The notes under the pieces were generated by a model that was not told the origin of the DNA, ran no database searches, and saw only the letters and a list, made by a program, of their open reading frames with translations. A stretch of 64,000 bases of DNA from Acinetobacter dispersus (GTDB taxonomy: Bacteria > Pseudomonadota > Gammaproteobacteria > Pseudomonadales > Moraxellaceae). The stretch spans positions 2,108,001-2,172,000 of the forward strand of contig NZ_CP041970.1 of assembly GCF_009884975.1 (NCBI RefSeq). The letters run 5' to 3'. Within the stretch, counting starts at the first letter, position 1. Every line of letters starts with the position of its first letter. Positions 1 to 9,592 of this stretch are shown here, piece after piece. Made by a program: the position numbers and the translations under genes.

Positions 1-1
1 T

Positions 2-1024
2 GCAGGTCAAGCAGCCTCATGGGCAGGTGGAGGTATCCTCTCACCCATGTATCCTTGGCGTTATGCACCCGAAGTGAATCAGTTAGCTCAATACGGTAAA
101 CCGCTCTATCAAACATGGAATGAAAAATTGCTGCCCATCACTGGCATTGATTTTCAAATCCACGATACCGGCATGCTGATTTTCGATCAGGAAGATTTCG
201 AGATCGGCTTGAATTATGCCACGCGACATCAAGAGCCGATGCAACACTGTGAACTACTTGATCGTATTCAACTCCAGCAAGTTAACGCTCATATTTCAGA
301 AAAGTTCCAACAAGCTATTTATTTCCCACAACTGTCCAATGTTCGTAATCCACGTCTTTTACAATCGTTAATTTGCTATTTAAAACAACATCCCGCTGTA
401 CGTTTTTTTGAACAGTGTCCTGTTGAAAAACTGATGATTCAAAATAAAAAAGTTCAAGGAATTGAAACTGAGGAGGGTCAGAAATTTAGCGCGGATCATG
501 TCGTGATGACCTCTGGGGCATGGAGCCAGCAATGGCAGCAACAAATCCAACGTAATATCCCCGTGCATCCTGTACAAGGACAAATGCTGTTATTTAAGAC
601 CCCTAAAAACTGGCTACCGACCATGTGTATGAATCAGGTAATGTATCTAATTCCACGTCAAGATGGTCACATCGTCTGTGGTTCCAGTATGGCAGAGACT
701 GGTTTTAGCACTGCCGTAGATACACATACTCAACAGGATATTCTCACTGCCTGTTTAGAGATGGTGCCTGAATTAGCGCAATTTCCGATCGTAAAACGCT
801 GGGCAGGCCTACGTCCAAGTTCTCCACAGGGCATTCCCTATATCGGCGCAATGCCTGAACTGGAAAATCTTTGGACCAATTTTGGACATTTCCGCAATGG
901 TCTATGCATGGGCGCTGGTTCAGCACGTCTGCTGCGTCAGCTGATATTAGGGCAAGAGACACTGGTTGATCCGAATGCTTATTCACCGCTGCGCTTAAAG
1001 CGACAGGATTTAATTTCTTGCTAA
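2..1024 (+). CDS. thiO: Glycine oxidase ThiO-type FAD-dependent amine oxidase (5' end outside the window)
   Basis: Partial gene: the frame is open to base 2, so about 340 C-terminal residues are visible and the N-terminal FAD-binding GxGxxG is missing. The first visible residues read ASWAGGGILSPMYPW, a hallmark of ThiO-like DAO-family oxidases, and the C-terminus carries RPSSPQGIPYIG and GHFRNG, typical of the FAD/substrate pocket closing the fold. By family knowledge, ThiO oxidises glycine to iminoglycine for the thiazole half of thiamine. A related D-amino-acid dehydrogenase role cannot be excluded from this part alone. An ATG at 47 lies inside the conserved motif and is not the start. The gene converges on, and overlaps by 15 bases, the SDR gene on the opposite strand. 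Confidence 0.85.
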   Translation, partial: AGQAASWAGGGILSPMYPWRYAPEVNQLAQYGKPLYQTWNEKLLPITGIDFQIHDTGMLIFDQEDFEIGLNYATRHQEPMQHCELLDRIQLQQVNAHISEKFQQAIYFPQLSNVRNPRLLQSLICYLKQHPAVRFFEQCPVEKLMIQNKKVQGIETEEGQKFSADHVVMTSGAWSQQWQQQIQRNIPVHPVQGQMLLFKTPKNWLPTMCMNQVMYLIPRQDGHIVCGSSMAETGFSTAVDTHTQQDILTACLEMVPELAQFPIVKRWAGLRPSSPQGIPYIGAMPELENLWTNFGHFRNGLCMGAGSARLLRQLILGQETLVDPNAYSPLRLKRQDLISC

Positions 1025-1915
1025 AATTGCAGTTAATGCCACATTTAAATCTGGATATTGAAATTGAAAACCCTGTTCCAGCAAGGCCTTGGGCGCCACA
1101 TATTGGCCATTTAAAATAAGCTGCGCTTGCTCGCCAAGCATCGATATAAATACACACTTAGGCATTCGCATAAAAGGTTTTCGCTTTAAAATGTGGGCAG
1201 CCCTTTGAGCGAATTGTTGTTGATTGATTTGATCAGGTGCAACTAGGTTATATACCTGTTGAGGATGAGTAGATTGCAACAGGAAAACCATGGCATTTAG
1301 TACATCTTGGATATGAATCCACACGATCGGTTGTTGTCCCGAACCAATTTTTGCAACCGCATTCAATCGAATCGGCAACAGCATTTGTGGCAAAATCCCG
1401 CCCTGCCCAAAAACCACACCTAAACGAATGATTTTGGTATTTTGTTGGCTAAATTTTAAAGCGGTTTGCTCCCACTTCTGGCAAAGTTCAGACATAAAAA
1501 TCGCTTGCGGTGCTGTATTTTCATCACAAACAAGCTTCCATTGTTCTTGTGGATCAATACCGTAATAACCAATCGCAGAACCAGAAATAATACATTTCGG
1601 AAAAATTTTCCGTTGTTCCAACCATTGATACAGTTGCTCTGTCACCGCAACACGGCTATGTATTAATTGCTGTTTACGTTGTTCCGTCCAGCGTTTTGCA
1701 CCAATATTTTCACCAGCCAGATTAATCACATAATCAATCTGTTGCGTTTCAATTTGATCAAAATCACTCACCCAACGTAGCGCTGAATGCTGAGAAACTC
1801 GATTTGGCTGTCGGGTCAGTGCAATAATTTGATATTGTCGTTCCAATAAAAAAGGCAACAAATGAGAACCAATAAATCCACTTGCGCCTGTGATTAAAAC
1901 CGTCTGTTTTTGCAT
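1010..1915 (-). CDS. TIGR01777 family NAD(P)-dependent epimerase (YfcH-like SDR)
   Basis: About 301 residues. The N-terminus has the Rossmann signature ITGASGFIGSHL, followed by INLAGENIGAKRW and SGSAIGYYG, which are characteristic of the YfcH/TIGR01777 extended SDR group. The C-terminal part, with the ending QYPDLNVALTAIL, matches the DUF1731 tail of that family. The substrate is unknown in the family. I chose the ATG at 1915 because GAGG sits six bases upstream; an in-frame ATG at 1933 has no ribosome site. The 3' end overlaps thiO convergently. Confidence 0.88.
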   Translation of the reverse strand: MQKQTVLITGASGFIGSHLLPFLLERQYQIIALTRQPNRVSQHSALRWVSDFDQIETQQIDYVINLAGENIGAKRWTEQRKQQLIHSRVAVTEQLYQWLEQRKIFPKCIISGSAIGYYGIDPQEQWKLVCDENTAPQAIFMSELCQKWEQTALKFSQQNTKIIRLGVVFGQGGILPQMLLPIRLNAVAKIGSGQQPIVWIHIQDVLNAMVFLLQSTHPQQVYNLVAPDQINQQQFAQRAAHILKRKPFMRMPKCVFISMLGEQAQLILNGQYVAPKALLEQGFQFQYPDLNVALTAILARN

Positions 1916-2000
1916 CGCACCCTCATCCTGCATGATATTGATCAGCTCGATATCTCAGTCTTAGCAGAATGAAAGTGAATTACAAGTGAACTTTGTTCAA

Positions 2001-2447
2001 CTAGTTGAACATTTTATTGGCCATTCTTTGTGCTTGCGGTCCATAAAACCAATAGGTAATTAAGAATAACGGTACAGCAATCACAAACCACATCGCCAAT
2101 ACCGTTAGCAAAAATTGGGGCTGTTTCAGATAGAGTAAAAAGTTCTGCCAAACTTCGGGATCTTTCCGTGCAAAGATAAACAGACCGAGGAGTAAGCCAC
2201 ATGCGTTATAGCCCCAAAAGATCAGACTAAAGCCGATGCTTAAACGTTTTCGTTCCTGTTGTGTCGGTGCACGGCGTTGTTGTTTCAAAAATTTGAATAA
2301 AATAACAATAATGGCAATTAAATAAGGAACCGCAGTCAACACGCCACCAATACTATTGGGTAAAATAGCGGCCAATACACCTGCCAACAATGTTGCAGTA
2401 AAACAAATTATAAAAAACCAGAGATAGTACAAACGCAATGAAATCAT
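2001..2447 (-). CDS. ABZJ_00895 family small inner-membrane protein
   Basis: 148 residues with four hydrophobic spans: roughly 8-30, 36-52, 72-92 and 112-134. A basic loop, KFLKQQRRAPTQQERKRL, lies between spans 2 and 3. The layout matches a family of uncharacterised membrane proteins seen mainly in Acinetobacter and named after locus ABZJ_00895. No catalytic motif is visible, and the function is unknown. It is a stand-alone gene between the SDR gene and an intergenic RNA candidate. Confidence 0.75.
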   Translation of the reverse strand: MISLRLYYLWFFIICFTATLLAGVLAAILPNSIGGVLTAVPYLIAIIVILFKFLKQQRRAPTQQERKRLSIGFSLIFWGYNACGLLLGLFIFARKDPEVWQNFLLYLKQPQFLLTVLAMWFVIAVPLFLITYWFYGPQAQRMANKMFN

Positions 2448-2557
2448 AAAGATAAACCTAATTAGACTGGCTTTAGAAAATAATTATAAATTTTTTTCAC
2501 TTTTTTTTCATTTTTATGTCAACCAATCCTCAACCAGCAGCGTTATATAAGGTATAA

Positions 2558-2713
2558 GGTCGCAGCAACCGATTGGACATTGCACGGCATCCGCGATGTT
2601 TTCGGTGACCTTTCATTATGACTCTCCATCTTTAACAATGGTTGTGTTAGCAGCCAGAACCATTGAAAAAGATTTTGACCGACGATTTATCATCACTCGA
2701 ATCGTCGGTTTTT
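2558..2713 (+). ncRNA. Candidate structured small RNA with three hairpins and an intrinsic terminator
   Basis: No gene is annotated here, yet three consecutive stems can be drawn. Stem 1 pairs GGTC/ACCGA (2558-2561, 2568-2572) with TCGGT/GACC (2602-2610), and contains an inner stem ACATTGC (2577-2583) with GCGATGT (2593-2599). Stem 2 is CAATGGTT (2636-2643) with AACCATTG (2658-2665). Stem 3 is CCGACGATT (2679-2687) with AATCGTCGG (2700-2708), followed directly by TTTTTATTT, a plus-strand intrinsic terminator. No plus-strand gene precedes the terminator, which argues for an independent transcript. Two TATA-rich -10-like stretches lie near 2544-2558, but no convincing -35 is visible. The arrangement resembles C4-type antisense RNAs reported in Acinetobacter, which I cannot verify. 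Confidence 0.6.
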
Positions 2714-2736
2714 ATTTGCCTGCAATTTGGGGTTGA

Positions 2737-3189
2737 TCAGGTATTGGCTACATACATTTTAATCAACTCACCCTCATCCTCTTTAACCCTTGTTAAAAAT
2801 GTCCAGCCACACTTTTCGTAAAAATCATCTAGGTCAGTCACCAGATAAAGCTTTTCAAAGCCTAAACTTTTCATTTCTACTCGGGCAAAATCCAGCAGCT
2901 GTTTGGCGATATTTCGCTTTCGGTAAGCCTCGTCTACAAATAAGGCACATAGGTTTGGACTGAGATCTTTGCGTTCATGGAAATCATTGTCGATTACCCC
3001 AGTGCCAGCAATGATCTGCTGTGTATCATCGATAATCACATACCATTGCGGAATTCCTTCTGGCTGTTCAATCGAGCTTTGTATACTGTCTCGATAGGCC
3101 TCAACAGGAATCTCCCATTTATCTGAAAACCAGATTGCAGCCTGTTCTCGCAATTCAGGATGATTCGCTAATTTAATAATCTTCATCAA
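2737..3189 (-). CDS. GNAT family N-acetyltransferase
   Basis: 150 residues with a GNAT fold. The acetyl-CoA loop is recognisable in LFVDEAYRKRNIAKQLLDF (about residues 86-104), preceded by a strand containing GTGVIDNDFHERKDLSPN and followed by LYLVTDLDDFYEKCGW, the usual beta5/alpha4 ending where a tyrosine acts as general acid. The length is normal for a single-domain GNAT. The acceptor substrate cannot be told from sequence. It is a monocistronic gene on the minus strand, ending 24 bases to the right of the plus-strand terminator of the RNA candidate. Confidence 0.85.
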   Translation of the reverse strand: MMKIIKLANHPELREQAAIWFSDKWEIPVEAYRDSIQSSIEQPEGIPQWYVIIDDTQQIIAGTGVIDNDFHERKDLSPNLCALFVDEAYRKRNIAKQLLDFARVEMKSLGFEKLYLVTDLDDFYEKCGWTFLTRVKEDEGELIKMYVANT

Positions 3190-3343
3190 TGCAGGATTAA
3201 CCTCTTATACTTTACTCAAATGTATTCAATGCGATTTTATGATCAAACAGCAAAATGCGCAGCTGCTTACATAAATCTCTCATCTTCCCATTCCATATCT
3301 CTTTAGAATAATTCTACGACTATAAAAATTAAGGACAGATTGA

Positions 3344-3721
3344 ATGAACAACATTATTTATTTTGAAATTCAGTCATCAGCTCCACAACGTGACATTCAC
3401 TTTTATCAATCCGTATTTGGTTGGCAATTTGAAAAAGTAGAAGGCCTACCGATTGAATATTATCGTATCGCAACCACAGGAATTCATGGCGGTCTATTAC
3501 AACGTCCTGTAGCAACACCAGCAACAGGATGTGGAACCAATGCCTTTACCTGTAGTATAGAGGTGGCAAATTTCGATGAAACCGCAGCTAAAATTTTAAG
3601 TTTAGGTGGGATTATCGCCATGGATAAATTTGCGATCCCGAACCGCTGCTGGCAAGGCTATTTCATCGACCTCGATCATAATACCTTTGGAATTTGTGAA
3701 ATCGATGAGCGGGCGCAATAA
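3344..3721 (+). CDS. VOC family (glyoxalase/bleomycin-resistance fold) protein
   Basis: 125 residues forming one VOC module pair. The opening YFEIQSSAPQRDIHFYQSVFGW is the typical first beta-alpha unit, and the end WQGYFIDLDHNTFGICEID is the canonical last strand, with the glutamate that usually binds metal. Such short VOC proteins act as dimers in glyoxalase, dioxygenase or binding-protein roles; no specific substrate can be assigned. AAGGACAG precedes the ATG at good spacing. It is convergent with the crotonase gene. Confidence 0.82.
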   Translation: MNNIIYFEIQSSAPQRDIHFYQSVFGWQFEKVEGLPIEYYRIATTGIHGGLLQRPVATPATGCGTNAFTCSIEVANFDETAAKILSLGGIIAMDKFAIPNRCWQGYFIDLDHNTFGICEIDERAQ

Positions 3722-3750
3722 CTTGCTAAACTCAAGTTAAAGTAAAATGA

Positions 3751-4533
3751 TTACCGCCCCTTAAACTGTGGTGGCCGTTTTTCTAACATAGCGCGAACCC
3801 CTTCTTGAGCATCTTCCGATACAAACAACGGCATCAAATAATTGTTCATTTTTTCAAATGCAACTGTTTGCCCTTCCACGACTGCATCGGTTGCAGATGC
3901 CAATAAAGCTTGCACTGCCAACGGTGCAGCACTACAAATTTCTTTGGCAATTTCCAAGGCCCGTTCAAGTTGTTGCCCTGATTCCACCACTTCAGACAGG
4001 AGATTGAGCTCATAGGCCGTTTTGCTATTAAAGGTCTTCCCTGTCAATAAATAAGGCATGGCTTTTTGCCAACCCGCAGCTTGTACAAAACGTACCGTTG
4101 CCCCGCCAAAAGGCATAATCCCACGTTGCACTTCAAGCTGACCAAAGACCGTATTTTCACTGGCAATCACCACATCAGCATTCAGCATTAATTCGACGCC
4201 AGCGGTATAGCAAATCCCTTGTACAGCCACCACCACAGGCTTAGTTCGATGCCGCCCACCCGTTCCCCACGGATTAATCTGATCTGCCTCAAAATTAAAA
4301 ATACCTTGTGAAATTTTGGACTGTAATTCCACCAGATCTAAGCCCGCAGTAAAATGATCACCATGCGCAAAAATCACGGCGCAGCGTAGTTCTGGGTCAT
4401 TTTCATATTCAGTCAAGGCTTGAGATAGGTCATGAATCATATGGCTATCAAAAGCATTACGTTTTTCCACACGATCCAGACCGATCAGCATAATCTGATC
4501 AAAAATTTCACGGCTTACTTGACCTAAGCTCAT
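3751..4533 (-). CDS. Crotonase/enoyl-CoA hydratase family protein
   Basis: 260 residues, the normal crotonase length. VEKRNAFDSHMI (about 22-33) opens the fold. The oxyanion-hole region is HGDHFTAGLDL (about 56-66), and the second oxyanion glycine is in GICYTAGVELMLNADVVIAS (about 105-124). FGQLEVQRGIMPFGG follows, where hydratases usually have a catalytic Glu in PE-G; the substituted region makes a classical hydratase reaction uncertain. It could instead be a hydrolase or isomerase of the superfamily. GAGGAAG precedes the ATG. Confidence 0.85.
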   Translation of the reverse strand: MSLGQVSREIFDQIMLIGLDRVEKRNAFDSHMIHDLSQALTEYENDPELRCAVIFAHGDHFTAGLDLVELQSKISQGIFNFEADQINPWGTGGRHRTKPVVVAVQGICYTAGVELMLNADVVIASENTVFGQLEVQRGIMPFGGATVRFVQAAGWQKAMPYLLTGKTFNSKTAYELNLLSEVVESGQQLERALEIAKEICSAAPLAVQALLASATDAVVEGQTVAFEKMNNYLMPLFVSEDAQEGVRAMLEKRPPQFKGR

Positions 4534-4696
4534 TTTATCTTCCTCATTGTTAAAATAATGGCATTGAGATCAAACTAGAGCATCGTTGAAAAATGATCAA
4601 GGCAGATCTTGTAGTGCTTTTCTGCTCATCAAGGCTCTCCCTTCCACCTGAATACGTGCTACCTTATTCGGGTTTATTTTATTTTTAGATTCATTT

Positions 4697-5947
4697 ATGA
4701 CCGTGCGTTTTTTTCATACGTCTGACTGGCATTTGGGGCAGTTTTTTTATAATCATTCCCGCCACTACGAACATGAACAATTTCTGACATGGTTACTTGA
4801 GCAGATCAAAGCCAAACAACCGCATGCATTATTAATTGCGGGTGATATCTTTGATGTGATCAACCCGAGTTCACAGGCACAAAAACAACTCTATCAATTT
4901 CTTGCCGATGCACATGAGCTTGCCCCACATATGCAAACCTTAATGATTGCTGGCAATCACGACTCAGGTTATCGCATTGAACAAGTTGAACCCTTATTAG
5001 AAAAATATAACGCCAAAACGGTCGGTGTGATTCGCTGGAATCAAGATAAGACCCTCGACTTAGAGCGTTTAATTTTGCCGATTTATAATGAACAAAAGCA
5101 GATTGTAGCGTGGTGTATTGCCCTGCCATTCCTACGTTCAGCTGAAATTACAGGCTTTAATGAGCACACCACCAACAGTCAAAATGCGATTGCTTATCTA
5201 CACCAACAGTTAATCGAAGAAGCCAAACGTCGTAAAACCGATGATCAGGCCCTGATTCTGATGTCGCATGCGCATATGCAAGGCGGAGAAACCTCCGATT
5301 CAGAACGGCCGATTATTATTGGTAATGAAGAAGCCCTATCTACAGCTCTGTTCGACGACAGCATTGATTATGTGGCACTGGGGCATTTGCATAAACCGCA
5401 AAAAGTACAGCATCCACATATTCGTTATAGCGGTTCACCAATTCCACTGTCATTTAGTGAAATCAACTATAAACACCAAGTGGTTGAAGTCACGATTGAT
5501 CCTAAAAAAAGTGAAGATTCGTTTAACTTTGAAGCTTTAGCGATACCACGAAGTATTCAACTGCATAAAATTAAAGATGAACTTACTGTAGTCATGCAGC
5601 GCCTTCGTAATCTGCCAAATGAACCGATCGAAAATCTTGAGCATCGTGAATATGTCGATATCGAATATCATACCTCGACGCCACCACAGCCCAATTTACG
5701 ACAACAATTTGAAGATGCCTTGCCCAAAAATCGTTATCGACTGGTGCGCATTTCCAGACAATATCTCTCCAATGAAACTAATGCCGAAAGCAAGCAGAGT
5801 ATTAGCTTAGAACCACCGACACCTGAAAAACTATTTCAGCAAATTTGGGAGAAAAAAGGCTATCACGCCGATGATGAAGTCACTCAAGACTTTATGAGTT
5901 TGGTCGCAGAAGCGCAAAAGCAACTTGAAGATGATCAGACTGTTTAA
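4697..5947 (+). CDS. sbcD: Exonuclease subunit SbcD
   Basis: 416 residues. The Mre11-type metallophosphoesterase motifs appear in order: TSDWHLGQ (about 8-15), AGDIFDV (about 48-54), AGNHDSG (about 89-95), SHAHMQGG (about 190-197) and LGHLHKP (about 228-234), providing the two-metal site. The C-terminal third is the capping region that contacts SbcC. With SbcC it forms the double-strand exonuclease/hairpin endonuclease that cleaves DNA palindromes and protein-blocked ends. The stop lies nine bases before sbcC, so the two are co-transcribed. There is no clear ribosome site before the ATG. Confidence 0.97.
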   Translation: MTVRFFHTSDWHLGQFFYNHSRHYEHEQFLTWLLEQIKAKQPHALLIAGDIFDVINPSSQAQKQLYQFLADAHELAPHMQTLMIAGNHDSGYRIEQVEPLLEKYNAKTVGVIRWNQDKTLDLERLILPIYNEQKQIVAWCIALPFLRSAEITGFNEHTTNSQNAIAYLHQQLIEEAKRRKTDDQALILMSHAHMQGGETSDSERPIIIGNEEALSTALFDDSIDYVALGHLHKPQKVQHPHIRYSGSPIPLSFSEINYKHQVVEVTIDPKKSEDSFNFEALAIPRSIQLHKIKDELTVVMQRLRNLPNEPIENLEHREYVDIEYHTSTPPQPNLRQQFEDALPKNRYRLVRISRQYLSNETNAESKQSISLEPPTPEKLFQQIWEKKGYHADDEVTQDFMSLVAEAQKQLEDDQTV

Positions 5948-5956
5948 GGAGCTGCC

Positions 5957-8900
5957 ATGAAAATTTTATCAATTCGACTGAAAAATTTGGCATCTCTGGC
6001 AGATGAGCATTTTATTGATTTTGAAACTGAGCCTTTGGCCAGTGCTGGACTGATTGCCATTGTTGGAAAAACTGGCGCAGGTAAATCTACGATTCTAGAT
6101 GCCATGTGTCTGGCCTTATTTAATAAGATTCCCCGCCTCAAAGAAAGTGACGGCAAACTGTTAGATGTCGATGGTTCTGAACTACTGACCAACTCCCCTT
6201 TAACCGTTCTACGTCGTGGCACAGGCCATGGTTTTGCCGAACTGTGTTTTGTGGCACAAGATCAGAAACATTATCTCGCACGTTGGGAAATTAAACGTGC
6301 CCGTGAAAATGCCAGTGGCAAACTGCAAAGTGTGCAACGCTCACTCAAATGCCTGACCGACGGTGTAGTGATTGCAGATAAAACCAAAGCGGTTGAAGCG
6401 CATATTCAACAGATTACCCAACTGAGTTTTGAGCAATTCACCCGTGCGGTACTGTTGGCACAGTCCGAGGTCACCGCTTTTTTAAAGGCACGCGATAATG
6501 AGCGTGGTGAATTACTCGAATATCTGACCAATTCCAGTATTTTTGCCAAAATTGGACAACTGGCTTTTGAAAAAACCCGTGAAATTAGCAACCAACGCAA
6601 GCAACTGGAAAATGTGCTCGGCCATATTGAAATTCGTTCAGATGAAGAAGTTGCCGAGTTACAGACTCAATTTCAGCAGATACAACAACAGGTTCAACAG
6701 CTTGAAACCGACAAAATTCAGCTTAATCAACAGCAACAATGGTTTGAACAGCGACAGAAACTCGAAACTGAAATTACACTAAAACAGCAACAGCATGACA
6801 TTCAAATTCAAGCACATCAGGCTTTAGCCGCAGATCGCAATCGACTCAGCCAACTCGAAACCTTTTCAGGCATTCGTCCGATTGTGTTCCAACAGCAACA
6901 ATTGGAAAAAGCACTGCAACAGCTTGAACCACAGATTCAACACAAGCAGCAGCAATTTACCGCTGTAAGCACCCAATTTGAGCAAGAAAAAACAGCTTAT
7001 ACGCAGGCTGAAACGGCCTTACAGCAATTTCAGAGTTTTGAACAAAACCATCAGCAAGAACTCACCCAAGTGCGTAAATATGTACAGGAACGTGAATACA
7101 TTGCTGATGAATATAAGAAAACTAAAGTTCGCCTAAACCAAAACGAAGCGCAACAACAACCATTACTTGAACAACAACAGCAGTTTGAACAAAGTCGCCA
7201 CAGTCTATCCATACAACAACAAAACTGCTCTGAACAGCTGCAACAGAGCGCACAATTCTCCACTTTAGATAAAGGCTTGAATGCACATCTTCAGCAGCTA
7301 AAGCAATTTATTCTACAATACCAAAAAGTCGAACAGAATTTAGGTTCAATTCAACAAGCCCAATCCAAGCTTGAACAAGATCAGATCGTATTGAATGAGC
7401 TCATTCAAAAATTTGGCGCACCACAACAGATTGAAAGCCAGCTTGAACAGAAACAAAAACTCAGAGAACAGCAACAAGCCCGACTGAATCAACTGGATCT
7501 AATTCAGCAAAAGTTACAGCATTATTTTGAGCTTAAAAAAGAACGTGATGAGCTAGGCGATAAGCTCAGTAGCACACAGCAGCAACATCAGCAGCTTGAC
7601 CAACAACTGCAAACTAGCCAAGGTGAATTCCAATCTGCCAAAAATGAACGGGAAAAGTTGCAGCTGATGTTGCAACAACAACGTTTATTACATGCTGAAA
7701 ATATTGAACATCTCCGTGCAGAACTCAAACATGGGGAAGCCTGTCTGGTCTGTGGCAGCACCGAACACCCCTATCGTGATGATGCCAGTCAGCTCTCCAA
7801 AGCCTTGTATGAGCTGCAACAACAGCAAGAGCAACAGGCCATTCAACAGGAACAACAATGCTTTCAGCTTTGGCAAAACGCACAGCAGCAATTTACCCAG
7901 ATTCGTACCGAACTTACTCAATTGCAATCCTCAGTGCAACAAGCAGATGACAAATTCAAGCTGCAACATCAGGAATTACTCAAACATGCAGCACAATTCG
8001 AGATCCAGTTAGATTTAACGCAGTCGCATGCGGAAATCACGGTAGCTCAACAACAATGGACGAGTGAAGCAACTCAACTCAAACAGCAGACTGAACTTGA
8101 ATTACAACAACTGCAACAGGCCAATAAAGATCACTATCACCTGACTCAAACGATTCAAAATATCCGCTATCAACTTGAAAGCGTGCAGCAGTCACAGCAA
8201 CAGATTCAGCATGTTGTGGATTGGCTGAGCAGCGATGAACAAAACTTATGGCAACAGCAAACGCTAAGCTCTGCTCAACAGCTAGCACAACGTTTACAGC
8301 AACGTGTTCAACAGCTTGAACAAGCTGAAACACTCAACAAACAACAACAGCAGCTTGAACAGCAACTGAATCTATTAAAGTCCAATTTAACCAGCTTGAT
8401 CACTCAACATACCGAGTTTAGCCAGCAACTTAAAGAGGTCGAAATTAAAGGCAAACAAAATACAGAGTCAGCGCATCAATTGATTGTGGCAATGACAGGT
8501 TTAACCGAACTCAAAGCCAATGAATGGTTAAACCAACACGATCAACAGCGTCAGCAACTCCAAAATCAATATCAGCAGATCAAGCAGCGTTTTGAACAGG
8601 CTCGTCAAAGTTTTGAACAGCAGAAAAATGAACTGGAACAGCTCAAAGCCCAACAGCAACAACAACAATCTGCCCTTGCCCAATCTAAAACTGAAATTCG
8701 AGCCTGGTTAGACCAGCATCCTGAATTTGAAGAGCATCAATTAGCTGATTTACTTGCTATTCGTGCTGAGCAAGAACAGCAAATACGAACATCGCTACAA
8801 CATGCAGAACGTTTGCTCAATGAGGCCGCCTCTGCATTGAAAACGCTGCAACAGCAATTACAGACACATCAGCAACAACAGCCACCCATCGAATACACCC

Positions 8901-9553
8901 AGTTGCTTGAGTACATCCATCTCAATCATGAGAACTTACAGCAGCAAGCTGAACAACGTGATCAGTTCAAACTGAAACTGGAACTACATCAACAAAATGT
9001 TGCCAAGCAAAAGCAATTTGCAGATCAAATCCAGCAGATTCAGCAGCAGGAACATCGCTGGAATAAAATTTCTAGCTTGATTGGTGATTCTAAAGGCAAG
9101 GATTTTCGTGATTTAGCCCAGCAATATAATCTGGATATTCTGCTTGAATATGCTAACCAACAACTCACAATGTTGTCACAGCGTTATACCTTAAAACGTT
9201 TGGATAATTCCCTCAGCCTAGCCATCATTGACCATGATATGGATGGAGAAACTCGTTCAGTGGCTTCTCTGTCTGGTGGTGAGTCCTTCCTCACTGCTCT
9301 TGCGATTTCCTTGGCAATTGCCAACATGGCCTCAGGTTCCATGAAAATCGAATCATTGTTTATTGATGAAGGTTTTGGGACGTTGGATGCTTCTTCCTTG
9401 CATATGGTGATGAATGCGCTGGATCAATTACAAAGCCAAGGCCGTAAAGTGGTATTGATTTCACATATTCAGGAAATGCATGAGCGTATTCCTGTACAGA
9501 TTCAGGTACAGCCAATAGGGTCAGGTTCGAGTCGGATCGAAGTGGTGGGTTAA
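5957..9553 (+). CDS. sbcC: Exonuclease subunit SbcC (Rad50-like ATPase)
   Basis: 1198 residues. The Walker A GKTGAGKST is at about 37-45. Two very long coiled-coil arms flank the zinc hook CLVC (Cys 595 and 598). The ABC signature SLSGGESF is near 1105, and Walker B with D-loop LFIDEGFGTLD is near 1135. It is the ATPase partner of SbcD. The arms are extraordinarily glutamine-rich, with dense CAA/CAG runs and many QQQ and QQQQ stretches, and the protein is longer than the 1048-residue E. coli SbcC. AAGGAG precedes the ATG at ideal spacing, directly after sbcD. Confidence 0.97.
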   Translation: MKILSIRLKNLASLADEHFIDFETEPLASAGLIAIVGKTGAGKSTILDAMCLALFNKIPRLKESDGKLLDVDGSELLTNSPLTVLRRGTGHGFAELCFVAQDQKHYLARWEIKRARENASGKLQSVQRSLKCLTDGVVIADKTKAVEAHIQQITQLSFEQFTRAVLLAQSEVTAFLKARDNERGELLEYLTNSSIFAKIGQLAFEKTREISNQRKQLENVLGHIEIRSDEEVAELQTQFQQIQQQVQQLETDKIQLNQQQQWFEQRQKLETEITLKQQQHDIQIQAHQALAADRNRLSQLETFSGIRPIVFQQQQLEKALQQLEPQIQHKQQQFTAVSTQFEQEKTAYTQAETALQQFQSFEQNHQQELTQVRKYVQEREYIADEYKKTKVRLNQNEAQQQPLLEQQQQFEQSRHSLSIQQQNCSEQLQQSAQFSTLDKGLNAHLQQLKQFILQYQKVEQNLGSIQQAQSKLEQDQIVLNELIQKFGAPQQIESQLEQKQKLREQQQARLNQLDLIQQKLQHYFELKKERDELGDKLSSTQQQHQQLDQQLQTSQGEFQSAKNEREKLQLMLQQQRLLHAENIEHLRAELKHGEACLVCGSTEHPYRDDASQLSKALYELQQQQEQQAIQQEQQCFQLWQNAQQQFTQIRTELTQLQSSVQQADDKFKLQHQELLKHAAQFEIQLDLTQSHAEITVAQQQWTSEATQLKQQTELELQQLQQANKDHYHLTQTIQNIRYQLESVQQSQQQIQHVVDWLSSDEQNLWQQQTLSSAQQLAQRLQQRVQQLEQAETLNKQQQQLEQQLNLLKSNLTSLITQHTEFSQQLKEVEIKGKQNTESAHQLIVAMTGLTELKANEWLNQHDQQRQQLQNQYQQIKQRFEQARQSFEQQKNELEQLKAQQQQQQSALAQSKTEIRAWLDQHPEFEEHQLADLLAIRAEQEQQIRTSLQHAERLLNEAASALKTLQQQLQTHQQQQPPIEYTQLLEYIHLNHENLQQQAEQRDQFKLKLELHQQNVAKQKQFADQIQQIQQQEHRWNKISSLIGDSKGKDFRDLAQQYNLDILLEYANQQLTMLSQRYTLKRLDNSLSLAIIDHDMDGETRSVASLSGGESFLTALAISLAIANMASGSMKIESLFIDEGFGTLDASSLHMVMNALDQLQSQGRKVVLISHIQEMHERIPVQIQVQPIGSGSSRIEVVG

Positions 9554-9592
9554 AGCATTATGATAATTAAATAATCACAATGCTTAAATCAT

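Noticed and set aside
2679..2713. Terminator of the GNAT gene at 2737-3189
   Set aside because: On the minus strand the stem is followed by TCAAAATC rather than a U-tract; the plus-strand side has TTTTT, so the RNA-candidate reading is better.
6543..8333. Additional frames inside sbcC
   Set aside because: Low-complexity CAA repeats leave several frames open by chance; none has a ribosome site or domain.
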